DNA from: an uncultured Pelagibacteraceae bacterium | GTDB lineage: Bacteria; Pseudomonadota; Alphaproteobacteria; Pelagibacterales; Pelagibacteraceae | Direction: 5' to 3' | Assembly (NCBI GenBank): GCA_902618205.1 | Contig: CACMZL010000002.1 | Location: forward strand, 124,001-188,000 | Length of the DNA stretch: 64,000 bases | Part shown: piece after piece, positions 48,400 through 58,304 of the stretch | How positions within the stretch are numbered: the first letter of the stretch is position 1 | Layout: every line of letters starts with the position of its first letter | Translations under genes and position numbers: made by a program | Notes under the pieces: generated by a model | Databases searched by the model: none | Told to the model about the DNA's origin: nothing | The model's input: only the letters and a program-made list of their open reading frames with translations

Positions 48400-49907
48400 C
48401 AGTTCACTAATCCAAACTTTTTAGCTAAAGTATTTCTTTGTAGTTTACCTGTTGCACCTTTAGGAATTTCATTTACAAAAAATATTTTCTTTGGAATTTT
48501 AAATTTTGCAAGTTTTTCATTTGCATAAATTTTTATATCATCTTCAGTACACTTCATGCCTTCTTTTATGATTATTGCGGTAGCTATATCTTCTCCAAGC
48601 ATTTTATCCTCATATCCAAAGCAAACGGCTTGCTCAATATTTGGATGATCCATAAGAATATTATCGACTTCTAAAGGTGAAATCTTTTCGCCACCTTTAT
48701 TTATTATTTCCTTTAATCTTCCAGAGATTTTTAGATAACCATCTTTATCAAAATATCCCTGATCGCCTGTTCTAAACCAACCATTTGAAAAGCTATTTTT
48801 ATTTGCATCTGGATTATTTTCATATCCGGAAGTAACATTTTCACCCCTAATGCAAACTTCTCCCTCTTCTCCTTGATTTAAAATCTTGTTATTAGTATCC
48901 ATAATACAAACTTCTGGCCCAGCAGGAATTCCGACAAATCCAGGTTTTTGGGACTTAGGCGGTAATGGATTTGAGGTCATCTGATGAGTAGCTTCCGTCA
49001 TCCCATATGCTTCTATCACTGGACAATTAAATACTTTATTTAGTTTTTCAAATACAGCCGGAGGTAGAGATGCTGATGATGATCTCAAAAATCTAAGATT
49101 TAATTGTTTAGCAGTTTCTAGATTTTTATCTGCTCTCATCAATATTGCTTGATGCATTGTTGGTACTCCAGAATACCAAGTTATTTTCTCTCTTTTTGCA
49201 TTATCTAAAAATTTTAATGCATTAAATCCACTACTTGCACATACAGATGCCCCTACCTTCATAGATGCTGCAAGAACCGCAATTAAGCCATGTATATGAA
49301 ATAATGGCATAATATTTAGACAATGATCTTTATCAGTTAAATTAAGACTTTTGGAGATATTATCTGCCGAAGAAAAAATATTTTTATTTGTTAATGGAAC
49401 AATCTTAGGTCTTGATGTAGTGCCCGAAGTATGCAGCACAAGAGCTTCATGATCTTCGCCTGGCAAAACATAATTACTGCTTTTTTCAAAAAGATTGAAA
49501 TCTCCGCTTAAATTATTTCCGTCTGATTTTATTTCGCAAACAGGAATTTTTAATTTATTTGCGACTTCTACTACTGGATTTTTAGAATTTTTCTCTACAA
49601 TCACTATCTTTGGCTTTAAATCCTCTAGGTAAAATTCGAATTCTTCAGATTTATAGTTAGGGTTTAAGGGTGCAGCAGACATGTAGCTTGAAATCGCCAA
49701 AAAACTAGTTGCCATGTAAGGACCGTTTGGCAAAACTATTGCTGCACGATCTTTATTATTAATACCATTACCTGATAATTGTTTTGAAATTCTTTCTATT
49801 AATGATTTTAAATCTACAAATTTTAGTGGAGAACTACTTTCAGATGTTATTGAAATTCGATTATCATTTTGTGTTTCTATAATATTCCTAACAATTTTAG
49901 AGTTCAT
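48399..49907 (-). CDS. AMP-dependent acyl-CoA synthetase (oxalyl-CoA synthetase/Pcs60-like)
   Basis: LHTSGTTSRPKIVPLTNKN, MPLFHIHGLIAVL, AYGMTEATHQMTSNPLPP and GWFRTGDQGYFDKDGYLKISGRLKEIINKGGEKISP. Confidence 0.88.
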   Translation of the reverse strand: MNSKIVRNIIETQNDNRISITSESSSPLKFVDLKSLIERISKQLSGNGINNKDRAAIVLPNGPYMATSFLAISSYMSAAPLNPNYKSEEFEFYLEDLKPKIVIVEKNSKNPVVEVANKLKIPVCEIKSDGNNLSGDFNLFEKSSNYVLPGEDHEALVLHTSGTTSRPKIVPLTNKNIFSSADNISKSLNLTDKDHCLNIMPLFHIHGLIAVLAASMKVGASVCASSGFNALKFLDNAKREKITWYSGVPTMHQAILMRADKNLETAKQLNLRFLRSSSASLPPAVFEKLNKVFNCPVIEAYGMTEATHQMTSNPLPPKSQKPGFVGIPAGPEVCIMDTNNKILNQGEEGEVCIRGENVTSGYENNPDANKNSFSNGWFRTGDQGYFDKDGYLKISGRLKEIINKGGEKISPLEVDNILMDHPNIEQAVCFGYEDKMLGEDIATAIIIKEGMKCTEDDIKIYANEKLAKFKIPKKIFFVNEIPKGATGKLQRNTLAKKFGLVN

Positions 49908-49912
49908 TTAAA

Positions 49913-51496
49913 TTAATAACCTTTTGCGTATCCATCTTTTCTTGGATCTGAACCGCCAACTAAATTTCCTTTTTCTCTGTCTATTTGAATTGCTTGTCCA
50001 CCTCCATGAGTACCATCTATATACTCAACATTATGACCGACTTCTTTTAAATTATTAAAAATTTTTTCATCAATACTTTTCTCTAATTTATAAATGTTAT
50101 TGAAATGGAAAGCTCTAGGAAATGAAATGGCTTGTTGAGGAGTTAAGTTATAATCAATAATGCTATTTAAAACATGAACTTGTCCAACAGGTTGATATTG
50201 TCCTCCCATTACTCCATAAGATAATTCACATTCTCCTTTGTTGTTCATAACTATTCCAGGAATTATGGTATGTAGTGGTCTTTTTAATCCTTGAATACAA
50301 TTAGGATGACCTTCTTCAACTCTAAAATTAGTTCCTCTATTGTGAAGAACCACTCCAGATTTATCACCTGTTATTCCAGATCCAAAAGCATAGCAAACAG
50401 AATTTATTATTGAAACTACATTTAAATCTCTGTCTACTACACTTAAATAAACTGTTTCAGGATGGTTTGGAATATTTAGATCTCCTACATCTGCGCAGCC
50501 ATTAATAGATATATTTTTTGAGATATTATCTATGTTTTGTTCACTTAATATTTTTTTTAAATCTAAATCTACAAATTCTGGATCACCAATATTTTCCTCT
50601 TTAAGTTTATAAGCCTGCTTTGTAACTTCTGCTTCAAGATGGAACCTTTCAAATGAATTCACATCATATTTTTCAATACCTAACTTTTCTAATAATTTCA
50701 TCATTACTAAAACTGTTATTCCAGGGCCACTCGGAGGACATTGATGAATGATAATATCTCTATATCTATCTGATAAAGTGTCTGATTTAATAGTTTTTTG
50801 CTTATGGAAATCTTCAATTGTATGCAAGCCTCCAAACTCTTTTAAGGTTTTAACTAAATCTTCAGCAATTGATCCTTCATAAAATTCTTTAACTCCATTT
50901 TTTGAAATTTTTTCAAGAGTATCTCCAAGTGCAGGATTTTTATTTACCTCGTTAAATTGATAACTCTTACCATTATTTAGCATATGTTTCCTAGAATATG
51001 GGTTATCGTTTAATTTATTAAATACGTTGCTCCAGGCGTTAGCAACAACTTTAGTCACTTTAAAACCATTCTTTGCAATATCTATACCTTTGTGAAACAA
51101 CTCCTCAAAATCGAGTTTTCCAAAATCATTATGAATTGAATTCCAAGCATCTAATGCACCAGGAATAGTTACTGCGTGAGGACTTGTTAAACCGATTTTA
51201 TCTATATTCTTTTCCTTGAAATAATCAAAATTTGCTTTTGCTGGAGCAATACCTGATCCATTATATGAAACAGGGTCTTTGCCATTCATTTTTATTATTG
51301 CAAAACAATCTCCACCTATACTTGTGGCATTAGGCTCTGCAACAGAGAGAACAACAGAAGCTGCAATAGCTGCATCCACTGCATTTCCACCTTTTTGCAA
51401 TATTCTAAGAGCTTCTTCTGTAGCTATTGGATGTGATGTTGCGGCCATACCATTTGAAGAAATGGCATCTTTATCTTTTGTTGAATGATTATTCAT
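49913..51496 (-). CDS. ggt: gamma-glutamyltransferase family protein
   Basis: GMAATSHPIATEEALRILQKGGNAVDAAIAA, Thr-nucleophile region HPETVYLSVVDRDLNVVSIINSVCYAFGSGI, and HGGGQAI. Confidence 0.93.
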   Translation of the reverse strand: MNNHSTKDKDAISSNGMAATSHPIATEEALRILQKGGNAVDAAIAASVVLSVAEPNATSIGGDCFAIIKMNGKDPVSYNGSGIAPAKANFDYFKEKNIDKIGLTSPHAVTIPGALDAWNSIHNDFGKLDFEELFHKGIDIAKNGFKVTKVVANAWSNVFNKLNDNPYSRKHMLNNGKSYQFNEVNKNPALGDTLEKISKNGVKEFYEGSIAEDLVKTLKEFGGLHTIEDFHKQKTIKSDTLSDRYRDIIIHQCPPSGPGITVLVMMKLLEKLGIEKYDVNSFERFHLEAEVTKQAYKLKEENIGDPEFVDLDLKKILSEQNIDNISKNISINGCADVGDLNIPNHPETVYLSVVDRDLNVVSIINSVCYAFGSGITGDKSGVVLHNRGTNFRVEEGHPNCIQGLKRPLHTIIPGIVMNNKGECELSYGVMGGQYQPVGQVHVLNSIIDYNLTPQQAISFPRAFHFNNIYKLEKSIDEKIFNNLKEVGHNVEYIDGTHGGGQAIQIDREKGNLVGGSDPRKDGYAKGY

Positions 51497-51526
51497 AATA
51501 GAACTGTAATTTCATAAAAAATATAA

Positions 51527-52735
51527 ATGATCAATAAAATAAATAAAAGTATTCTAATTTTTTCTGTATTTGCCTTTGGCTTTTTTATATCAAATTTACT
51601 AAGATCAATTACCGCAACATTAACACCCGCTCTTTCAACTGAATTCAATTTAAGTGCTGCAAATCTTGGACTTTTAGCTGGAGGATATTTTCTAGGGTTT
51701 TCGCTCATGCAAATTCCTACTGGTATGTTATTAGATAGATTTGGCCCAAAAAAAGTTATCGGATATTTATTAATCATTGCTCTTATTGGAACTATTTCAT
51801 TTGCTTTTGCTAAAAGTTTTGCAGGTTTATTAATTTCTAGAATTTTCATTGGTGTAGGTGTTGCTGCTTGTTTAATGGGTCCTTTAACTGGTTACAGAGT
51901 ATGGTTTGAAGAAAAATATCAACAACGTGCAAATTCATGGATGTTGATGGTTGCAAATTTTGGATTTGTTGCATCAACTCTACCAGTTCAAATTTTATTA
52001 CCAATAATTGGTTGGCGATCTATTTTTTTAATTATAGCCTCTTTAATTTTGATAAGCATAATATTAATATCAATTTTAATACCTTCGTGGGAAACTAAGA
52101 GGGATGAAGACCAAAATAATAATCTTCAAAATCTTTCCCACATATGGAAAAATAAATTCTTTATTAGCTTAGTACCGCTTGCATTTTTTAATTATGGAGG
52201 TGTTCAAGCAATACAAACATTGTGGGCTGGCCCATGGATGCTAAATGTGACAGGTTATGATGCAATACAAAGTGCGACAGGTTTATTTTGGATAAATGTA
52301 ACTATGCTTTTTTCCTTTTTAATATGGGGATATTTTTTGCCAAAACTATCTTCCAAGGGAATTGACAGTATGAGAATTGTAAAATTTACACTTCCTATAA
52401 GTTATATAATTTTATTTTTAATAGTCATAATGGGAGACAAAGCTGGTGCAACCATGTTCACTCTTTATATTTTATCATCAATAGTAATTTCTTTAACCCA
52501 ACCAGCAATAGCATTAAATTTTCCTACTAAACTAGCAGGAAAATCTTTAACTTCATTCAATGTATTTTTATTTTCTGGTACTTTTTTTGTACAATGGATA
52601 ATTGGTTTAATAATAGATTTTTCCAGAAATTTAGGTGCTACTATTGACATGAGCTATCAAATTTCTTTTTCAATTTTTTTATTTTTATGCATTTTAAGTT
52701 ACTTATTTTTTTTAATATTAAATAAAAATGAATAA
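51527..52735 (+). CDS. MFS transporter
   Basis: 12-TM profile with GGYFLGFSLMQIPTGMLLDRFGPKKVIGY. Confidence 0.9.
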   Translation: MINKINKSILIFSVFAFGFFISNLLRSITATLTPALSTEFNLSAANLGLLAGGYFLGFSLMQIPTGMLLDRFGPKKVIGYLLIIALIGTISFAFAKSFAGLLISRIFIGVGVAACLMGPLTGYRVWFEEKYQQRANSWMLMVANFGFVASTLPVQILLPIIGWRSIFLIIASLILISIILISILIPSWETKRDEDQNNNLQNLSHIWKNKFFISLVPLAFFNYGGVQAIQTLWAGPWMLNVTGYDAIQSATGLFWINVTMLFSFLIWGYFLPKLSSKGIDSMRIVKFTLPISYIILFLIVIMGDKAGATMFTLYILSSIVISLTQPAIALNFPTKLAGKSLTSFNVFLFSGTFFVQWIIGLIIDFSRNLGATIDMSYQISFSIFLFLCILSYLFFLILNKNE

Positions 52736-53630
52736 AAATTTTATCGGATATTTTCTATTATTATTTCAACCACTTTTTATGGCTAGTAATTTAATTGTAG
52801 CAAGAGGTGGTGTTGATGATGTTCCTCCCATATCTTTATCTTTTTGGAGATGGTTTATTTTTTTTATTATTTTATTCGTCCTAAATTATAAGTATTTAGT
52901 TGATAATTTTCAGACTATTAAAAAAGAGAGTAAAAGAAGTTTTTTTCTAGGTTTGATGGGATGTGGTGTTTGTGGAATATTTCCATATATGGCTGGTTCA
53001 TCTACAACCATTGTTAATATGGGAATCCTTTATACTTCTTCACCAATATTTATAATTTTAATCTCATATTTTCTTTTTAAAGATAAGATAAATATTTTCC
53101 AATTTATTGGCTTACTTTTTTGTCTAGTTGGAGTGTTTGCTGTAATTTTAAAGGGCGATATCAATTTACTTCTTGAATTAAAATTTGCTTCTGGAGATTT
53201 TTGGATGTTAGGAGCAGCATTAGGCTGGGCAATTTATACAGTTATGCTCTTTCAATGGAATTCAGAACTTAAATTTTTTCCAAGACTAACAATTATATCT
53301 TTCTTTGGTTTTTTATCTATTTTGCCTTTTTATTTTATAGAGCATTTTTATTTTGAAAAAACTTTATTCAATGAAGAATTTTATTATTGGATTTTGTTTG
53401 CAGCAATTTCTCCAGGTATAATCGCTTTCTCACTATACACATTAACTATTAAATATTTAGGACCATCAACAACTGGTTTCACGCTATACCTCTATACAAT
53501 TTATGGAGCTTTTTATGGAATAATATTTTTTTCAGAGATTTTGGAAAATTATCATTTAATAGGTACCATATTTGTGTTTTTTGGTATTTATTTGGTAAGA
53601 AGAAAAAGTAAAAATGAAATTAAAGCCTAA
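52728..53630 (+). CDS. DMT/EamA-family transporter
   Basis: 10-TM protein with two EamA-like halves (e.g. LGAALGWAIYTVMLFQW and YTIYGAFYGIIFFSEIL). Confidence 0.88.
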   Translation: MNKNFIGYFLLLFQPLFMASNLIVARGGVDDVPPISLSFWRWFIFFIILFVLNYKYLVDNFQTIKKESKRSFFLGLMGCGVCGIFPYMAGSSTTIVNMGILYTSSPIFIILISYFLFKDKINIFQFIGLLFCLVGVFAVILKGDINLLLELKFASGDFWMLGAALGWAIYTVMLFQWNSELKFFPRLTIISFFGFLSILPFYFIEHFYFEKTLFNEEFYYWILFAAISPGIIAFSLYTLTIKYLGPSTTGFTLYLYTIYGAFYGIIFFSEILENYHLIGTIFVFFGIYLVRRKSKNEIKA

Positions 53631-54426
53631 AATGTTATTTGCAAAAATTCTGTTTTATATTTTTATTATTTACTTTGGAGTTTCTCTAATAGTTTATTTT
53701 TATCAAAGAAAATTATTATACCATCCTGGAGAAAATAATTATTTAGATGAGGGACCTCTATCTCATAAAATCGAAAAAGTAACTATTCAATCTGATAATG
53801 ATCTAGTTGGATGGTATTACAAAAAAAATAATAACTCTAAAACTTTGCTTTTTTTTCACGGAAATGCTGGAAAATTAGATAATAGAATTTATAAACTAAA
53901 TGAGTTTGCAGATTTAGATTTAAACTATTTAATTTTTGCATATAGAGGCTTTAGTGGAAACAAAGGCAAACCAACAGAAATTGGACTTTACAAAGATGCA
54001 ATTAAAGCCAAGGAATGGCTTAATCAAAACAATATAGAAGATAAAGATATTGTTCTCTATGGAGAGTCTCTTGGCACTGCTGTAGCAATAGAGACCGCAA
54101 GTAACAATTTATTTGCAGGTATAATATTAGAGTCTCCATTCACATCCATGGAGATTTTGGCACAAAAATATTACCCATATCTTCCTGCAAAAATTATTTT
54201 AAAAGATAAATACAAATCCATTGAAAAAATTAACAAAATAAAGTTTCCCATGCATGTGATGCACGGGAAAAAGGATAATATTGTGCCATTTTATATGGGC
54301 GAAGAAATATTTAATAAATATGATGGTGTTAAGTCAAATTACTTTAATGACAACGACGATCATATGATGGAATTTAATAAAGGTTTAATTCAATCAATTG
54401 ACAATTTTATAAAAAGTTTAAATTAA
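53614..54426 (+). CDS. membrane-anchored alpha/beta hydrolase (ABHD13/Bem46-like)
   Basis: N-terminal TM; LLFFHGNAGKLDNR, YGESLGTAVAIE (GxSxG), ESPFTSM and MHGKKDNIVP. Confidence 0.9.
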   Translation: MKLKPKMLFAKILFYIFIIYFGVSLIVYFYQRKLLYHPGENNYLDEGPLSHKIEKVTIQSDNDLVGWYYKKNNNSKTLLFFHGNAGKLDNRIYKLNEFADLDLNYLIFAYRGFSGNKGKPTEIGLYKDAIKAKEWLNQNNIEDKDIVLYGESLGTAVAIETASNNLFAGIILESPFTSMEILAQKYYPYLPAKIILKDKYKSIEKINKIKFPMHVMHGKKDNIVPFYMGEEIFNKYDGVKSNYFNDNDDHMMEFNKGLIQSIDNFIKSLN

Positions 54427-54474
54427 GACATAATTTAAACAAATCCACATCACTTTTAAATTCTAATTTTAAAT

Positions 54475-55038
54475 ATGTTTAAACTTCTTTTATTACTTTT
54501 TTTATTAATATTGCCGACAAAACTTAGTTCAGAAATAAATAATGAGTACTATGATAACAATTATTTCCATATTGGAAAAATGAATTCTTACAATAGTGAG
54601 TTCACTCTATATTTTAAAACACGGAAGAAAGCTATTTTAGCAAAGGGAGAATTTTCTAATTATATCAATGATTTTCCACAGGACTTATACTTATATGATA
54701 AAAATTTAAATAAAGATTACCCTCTGATTTCATATGACTGGTTTCCAAAAAAAGTTAAAAAAATATCAAAAAAATATAATTACCCACTTTTCCCAGAGGA
54801 TTTTGCTTACTATTTATTAAATGACAACAACACTTTAATTTTGATAAGTGCAAAAAAAAATTTTTATGAAAATTTAAAATATGACATAAAAAATAATAAG
54901 CTAGAAATTGCTAATACCTCTGGCAAATTAAATTTTATAATCTCTTCTTATGCTGAAAACTGTGGTTATAAATCTCTAAAAAATAATTTTGAGTGCAACA
55001 TTTATAAACCTTTAATTTCTAAAAATTTGCTTAATTAA
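54475..55038 (+). CDS. exported hypothetical protein
   Basis: Signal peptide MFKLLLLLFLLILPTKLSS; 187-aa ORF convergent with ftsY; no family recognised. Confidence 0.65.
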   Translation: MFKLLLLLFLLILPTKLSSEINNEYYDNNYFHIGKMNSYNSEFTLYFKTRKKAILAKGEFSNYINDFPQDLYLYDKNLNKDYPLISYDWFPKKVKKISKKYNYPLFPEDFAYYLLNDNNTLILISAKKNFYENLKYDIKNNKLEIANTSGKLNFIISSYAENCGYKSLKNNFECNIYKPLISKNLLN

Positions 55039-55948
55039 CTTGGGTAAATGCACTTGCAAACTTCTCAGCTTCAAATATTTGTAAGTCATCCTCTTTTTCT
55101 CCAAGCCCGAGACCAACAATAGGTACTTTATATTTCTTTGAAATCGCAATTAATATTCCACCTTTTGCAGTTCCGTCAAGTTTTGTCATTATGATGCCTG
55201 TGATTGGAAGTAATTTATTAAATTCTTCGAGTTGATTAATTATATTTTGTCCCGATGTTGCATCTAAAACTAAGATAACCTCGTGAGGTGCTGTTTCATC
55301 ACTTTTTTTAATTACATTCCCTATTTTTTTTAATTCATCCATTAAATTCTTTTTATTTTGTAATCTTCCTGCCGTGTCTACTATTACTTGATTTATGTTT
55401 TGACTTTGAGCTATTTCCATTGCTTTAAAAGCAACTGAAGCTGGATCTGAACCAGGATCTGATTTTACAATTTTAGCATCAACCCTGTTAGCCCATTCTT
55501 CTAATTGATCAATAGCAGCTGCTCTAAATGTATCGCATGCTGAAAATAGAACTTTATTATTATTTTGTATAAATATTTTTCCTAATTTTCCAATAGTAGT
55601 TGTCTTACCAACTCCATTAACACCTGAAACTAATATTATATTTGTCTTTTCTTTTTTTAAGAAAAAATCTTTCTTTTCTAGGGGTTTCATTAGTTCTAAA
55701 ATATAATTATTAAGTATTTCAAAAACTTCCTTTACTGGATCATTTTTTGGATCAATCTTTTTTTGAGCAATTATAGATTTTATCTCTGATGCTGCATCTA
55801 TGCCCACGTCTGAGCCGATCAAGAATTCTTCTATTTTATCAAGAGTTGTATCGTCAATTTCTTTCTTAACTATTATTTCTTTAAGACCTGATGCTATATT
55901 ACTTGCACTTCTTTTAAATCCGATTTTAAATTTTTCAAAAATACCCAT
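55031..55948 (-). CDS. ftsY: signal recognition particle receptor FtsY
   Basis: VSGVNGVGKTTTIGKLGK, ACDTFRAAAIDQLEEWA, VDTAGRLQNKKNLMDEL and TKLDGTAKGG. Confidence 0.96.
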   Translation of the reverse strand: MGIFEKFKIGFKRSASNIASGLKEIIVKKEIDDTTLDKIEEFLIGSDVGIDAASEIKSIIAQKKIDPKNDPVKEVFEILNNYILELMKPLEKKDFFLKKEKTNIILVSGVNGVGKTTTIGKLGKIFIQNNNKVLFSACDTFRAAAIDQLEEWANRVDAKIVKSDPGSDPASVAFKAMEIAQSQNINQVIVDTAGRLQNKKNLMDELKKIGNVIKKSDETAPHEVILVLDATSGQNIINQLEEFNKLLPITGIIMTKLDGTAKGGILIAISKKYKVPIVGLGLGEKEDDLQIFEAEKFASAFTQVN

Positions 55949-56772
55949 TATATTTTGATATTAATTTTTTCAATTTCAGATACAGGACCTCTCATTTTTA
56001 TATTTAATTCATTATCAATTTGAATATTTAAAATTCCTGTTGAAAATTCTATTTTTGAATTACTATTTTGTAGTTGATTTAAATTAGCTGCGACTGCTGT
56101 TGCACATGCTGCAGTCCCGCAAGCTTTTGTTAAACCAGCGCCCCTCTCCCAAACTTTAATTTTGTAATGTTGTTCACTAATTTTTTGAGCTATTGTGACA
56201 TTACATTTTTCAGGGAAAACTTCATGATTTTCTATTAATGGTCCATACTTTTTTAAATTTATTTTTTCTATATCCTCGCAAAAATATATGACATGAGGGT
56301 TTCCAACATTCACTGCAATACCACCATTCATTTTATTTCCGTCAATATCAATCATACCAAGTGATAGATTTTTAGTATCAAGATCTTTACTTAAAGGAAT
56401 TTTGTTCCACTCTAAATTTGGAGTTCCAATTATTGTTTCAACATCTTTATTATTAAGGACCTTAGATTTTAATATTTTTGAGGATACCAAAATTTCAATT
56501 TCTTTTTTATTTTTTTCAATACTTAGTAAATAAGCAACGCATCTAGTTCCATTTCCACATGCATCTGAGCGGCTTCCATCCGAGTTAAAAAAAGCAACAT
56601 CAGCATCAGCTTTTTGACTTTTTTTTATGTAGATCAACTGATCGCACCCTATGAAATCTCTGTCACAAATTTTTAAGATTTGGTCATTTGATAAGTTTAA
56701 ATTATTTATTCTCTGATCAATAATAACAAAGTCGTTACCTAATCCATCCATTTTAAATGCTTCAAATTCCAT
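55948..56772 (-). CDS. dapF: diaminopimelate epimerase
   Basis: KMDGLGNDFVIID, NSDGSRSDACGNGTRCVA and ERGAGLTKACGTAACA. Confidence 0.96.
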   Translation of the reverse strand: MEFEAFKMDGLGNDFVIIDQRINNLNLSNDQILKICDRDFIGCDQLIYIKKSQKADADVAFFNSDGSRSDACGNGTRCVAYLLSIEKNKKEIEILVSSKILKSKVLNNKDVETIIGTPNLEWNKIPLSKDLDTKNLSLGMIDIDGNKMNGGIAVNVGNPHVIYFCEDIEKINLKKYGPLIENHEVFPEKCNVTIAQKISEQHYKIKVWERGAGLTKACGTAACATAVAANLNQLQNSNSKIEFSTGILNIQIDNELNIKMRGPVSEIEKINIKI

Positions 56773-56795
56773 ATAAATAATACTTAACTTATTTA

Positions 56796-56821
56796 TTGAC
56801 TTTTTGAACCTCTAATATAGT
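56796..56821 (+). promoter_or_regulatory. possible promoter for ffh leader RNA
   Basis: TTGACT (56796-56801) and TATAGT (56816-56821) with a short 14-nt spacer; would start an RNA near 56828. Confidence 0.35.
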
Positions 56822-56824
56822 TTA

Positions 56825-56931
56825 CGCGAACTTCCGCAAAATACAGCAATTTGCGGTGTCTTTGGAAACAAAGAGATCGACACCAGTCAGCGAGGGTTCG
56901 CCCACTGGTGCGATACTTGCTGTGCGAAATT
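56825..56931 (+). ncRNA. candidate structured RNA/5' leader upstream of ffh
   Basis: ~49% G+C by hand count in an AT-rich genome. Hairpins CCGCAAA/TTTGCGG, CTTTG(GAAA)CAAAG and ATCG-a-CACCAGT/ACTGGTG-CGAT; loop ACAGCAA complementary to TTGCTGT. Confidence 0.65.
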
Positions 56932-58290
56932 ATGTTTGAAAATTTAACTAATAAATTTGAAGAAATTTTTTCTTCATTAAAAAAAGCTCCTTCTCTTGAT
57001 GAAAAGCAAGTTGATGAGGGTTTAAAAGGTATAAGGTTGGCCTTATTAGAAGCCGATGTTTCTTTAGACGTAGTTAAGGAGTTTATTAGTAGAGTTAAGC
57101 CTAAAGCGCTAGGTCAAGAAATTATACGATCAACTTCTCCCGGGGATATGGTTGTAAAAATCGTTTATGACGAAATAGTATCTTTTTTAGGTGATAAGAA
57201 TTCTGAAATCTCCCTTAATGCTGTCCCTCCAGTTCCAATCATGTTAGTTGGGTTGCAAGGTTCAGGAAAAACTACAACAACCTCAAAATTAGCGAAATTT
57301 TTAGAGAAAAATAATAAGAAAAAAGTTATGATGGCTAGTTTGGATGTTTACAGACCTGCCGCGCAAGAGCAATTGAGACTTTTGGGTGAACAAAATAATA
57401 TTGAAACTTTGCCAATTATAGAAGGCCAGCTTCCTGCTGATATTTGTAGAAGAGCTTTAAGTGCTGCAAATTTAAATGGTTGTGAAGTAGTTTTATTTGA
57501 TACCGCTGGAAGAACACAAATAGATTTTCAAATGATGAATGAAATCAAACAAATTGAAACTATTATTAATCCTGCAGAAACTATACTAGTAGCAGATTCT
57601 CTAACAGGTCAAGTTGCTGCTAATGTAGCAAAGGAATTTAAAAATACAGTAAATTTGAGCGGCATTATACTTACAAGAGCAGATGGAGATGGAAGAGGTG
57701 GAGCTGCATTGAGTATGAAATATGTTGCTGAGGTCCCTATAAAGTTTCTTGGTGTTGGAGAAAAAATTGAGAATTTTGAAGTTTTCCATCCTGATCGAAT
57801 TGCAAATAGAATTTTGGGAATGGGAGATATCGTTTCCTTAGTTGAAAAAGCTTCAGAAGATTTAGATCAAGAAAATTTAAAGAAAACAGAAGAGAAACTT
57901 AAAAAAGGTCAATTCTCGATGGAAGATTATCTTTCTCAATTACGTCAAATGAAAAAGATGGGTGGAATAGAAGGCATAATGTCATTTCTCCCTGGAGTTT
58001 CAAAAATTAAATCACAAATGGACCAATCAGGAATAGATGAAAAAATTATAACTCAAAATGAAGCTGTTATTTTATCAATGACAAAGCAAGAAAGAGAAAA
58101 TCCTAAAATTATAAATGGATCAAGAAAAAAAAGAATTGCTAATGGCTCAGGTACAGACATTGCCACTATCAATAAGTTGTTAAAACAATTTAAGATGATG
58201 TCAGAAATGATGAAAAAAATGTCTAAAGGAAACATGAAAGGAATGGCGGATAAAGGGATCCCGCCTGAACTATTTAATCAATTAAAATAA
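56932..58290 (+). CDS. ffh: signal recognition particle protein Ffh
   Basis: MFENLTNKFEEIFSSLKK, GLQGSGKTTTTSKLAKFL, DVYRPAAQEQLRLLG, DTAGRTQID, TRADGDGRGGAAL and a Met-rich M domain. ATG 56932 preferred; the listed TTG start at 56851 runs through the structured RNA. Confidence 0.96.
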   Translation: MFENLTNKFEEIFSSLKKAPSLDEKQVDEGLKGIRLALLEADVSLDVVKEFISRVKPKALGQEIIRSTSPGDMVVKIVYDEIVSFLGDKNSEISLNAVPPVPIMLVGLQGSGKTTTTSKLAKFLEKNNKKKVMMASLDVYRPAAQEQLRLLGEQNNIETLPIIEGQLPADICRRALSAANLNGCEVVLFDTAGRTQIDFQMMNEIKQIETIINPAETILVADSLTGQVAANVAKEFKNTVNLSGIILTRADGDGRGGAALSMKYVAEVPIKFLGVGEKIENFEVFHPDRIANRILGMGDIVSLVEKASEDLDQENLKKTEEKLKKGQFSMEDYLSQLRQMKKMGGIEGIMSFLPGVSKIKSQMDQSGIDEKIITQNEAVILSMTKQERENPKIINGSRKKRIANGSGTDIATINKLLKQFKMMSEMMKKMSKGNMKGMADKGIPPELFNQLK

Positions 58291-58304
58291 AGGAGATATA
58301 AGTA

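Noticed and set aside
56825-56931. Calling the GC-rich RNA upstream of ffh the SRP 4.5S RNA
   Set aside because: Position is suggestive, but the conserved domain IV (GGAAG...AGCAG type apical and symmetric loops) is not visible on either strand. Left as an unassigned RNA candidate.
56851-56931. N-terminal extension of Ffh from TTG 56851 (MRCLWKQRDRHQSARVRPLVRYLLCEI)
   Set aside because: The extension is a translation of the hairpin region; Ffh normally starts MFENL-, matching ATG 56932.
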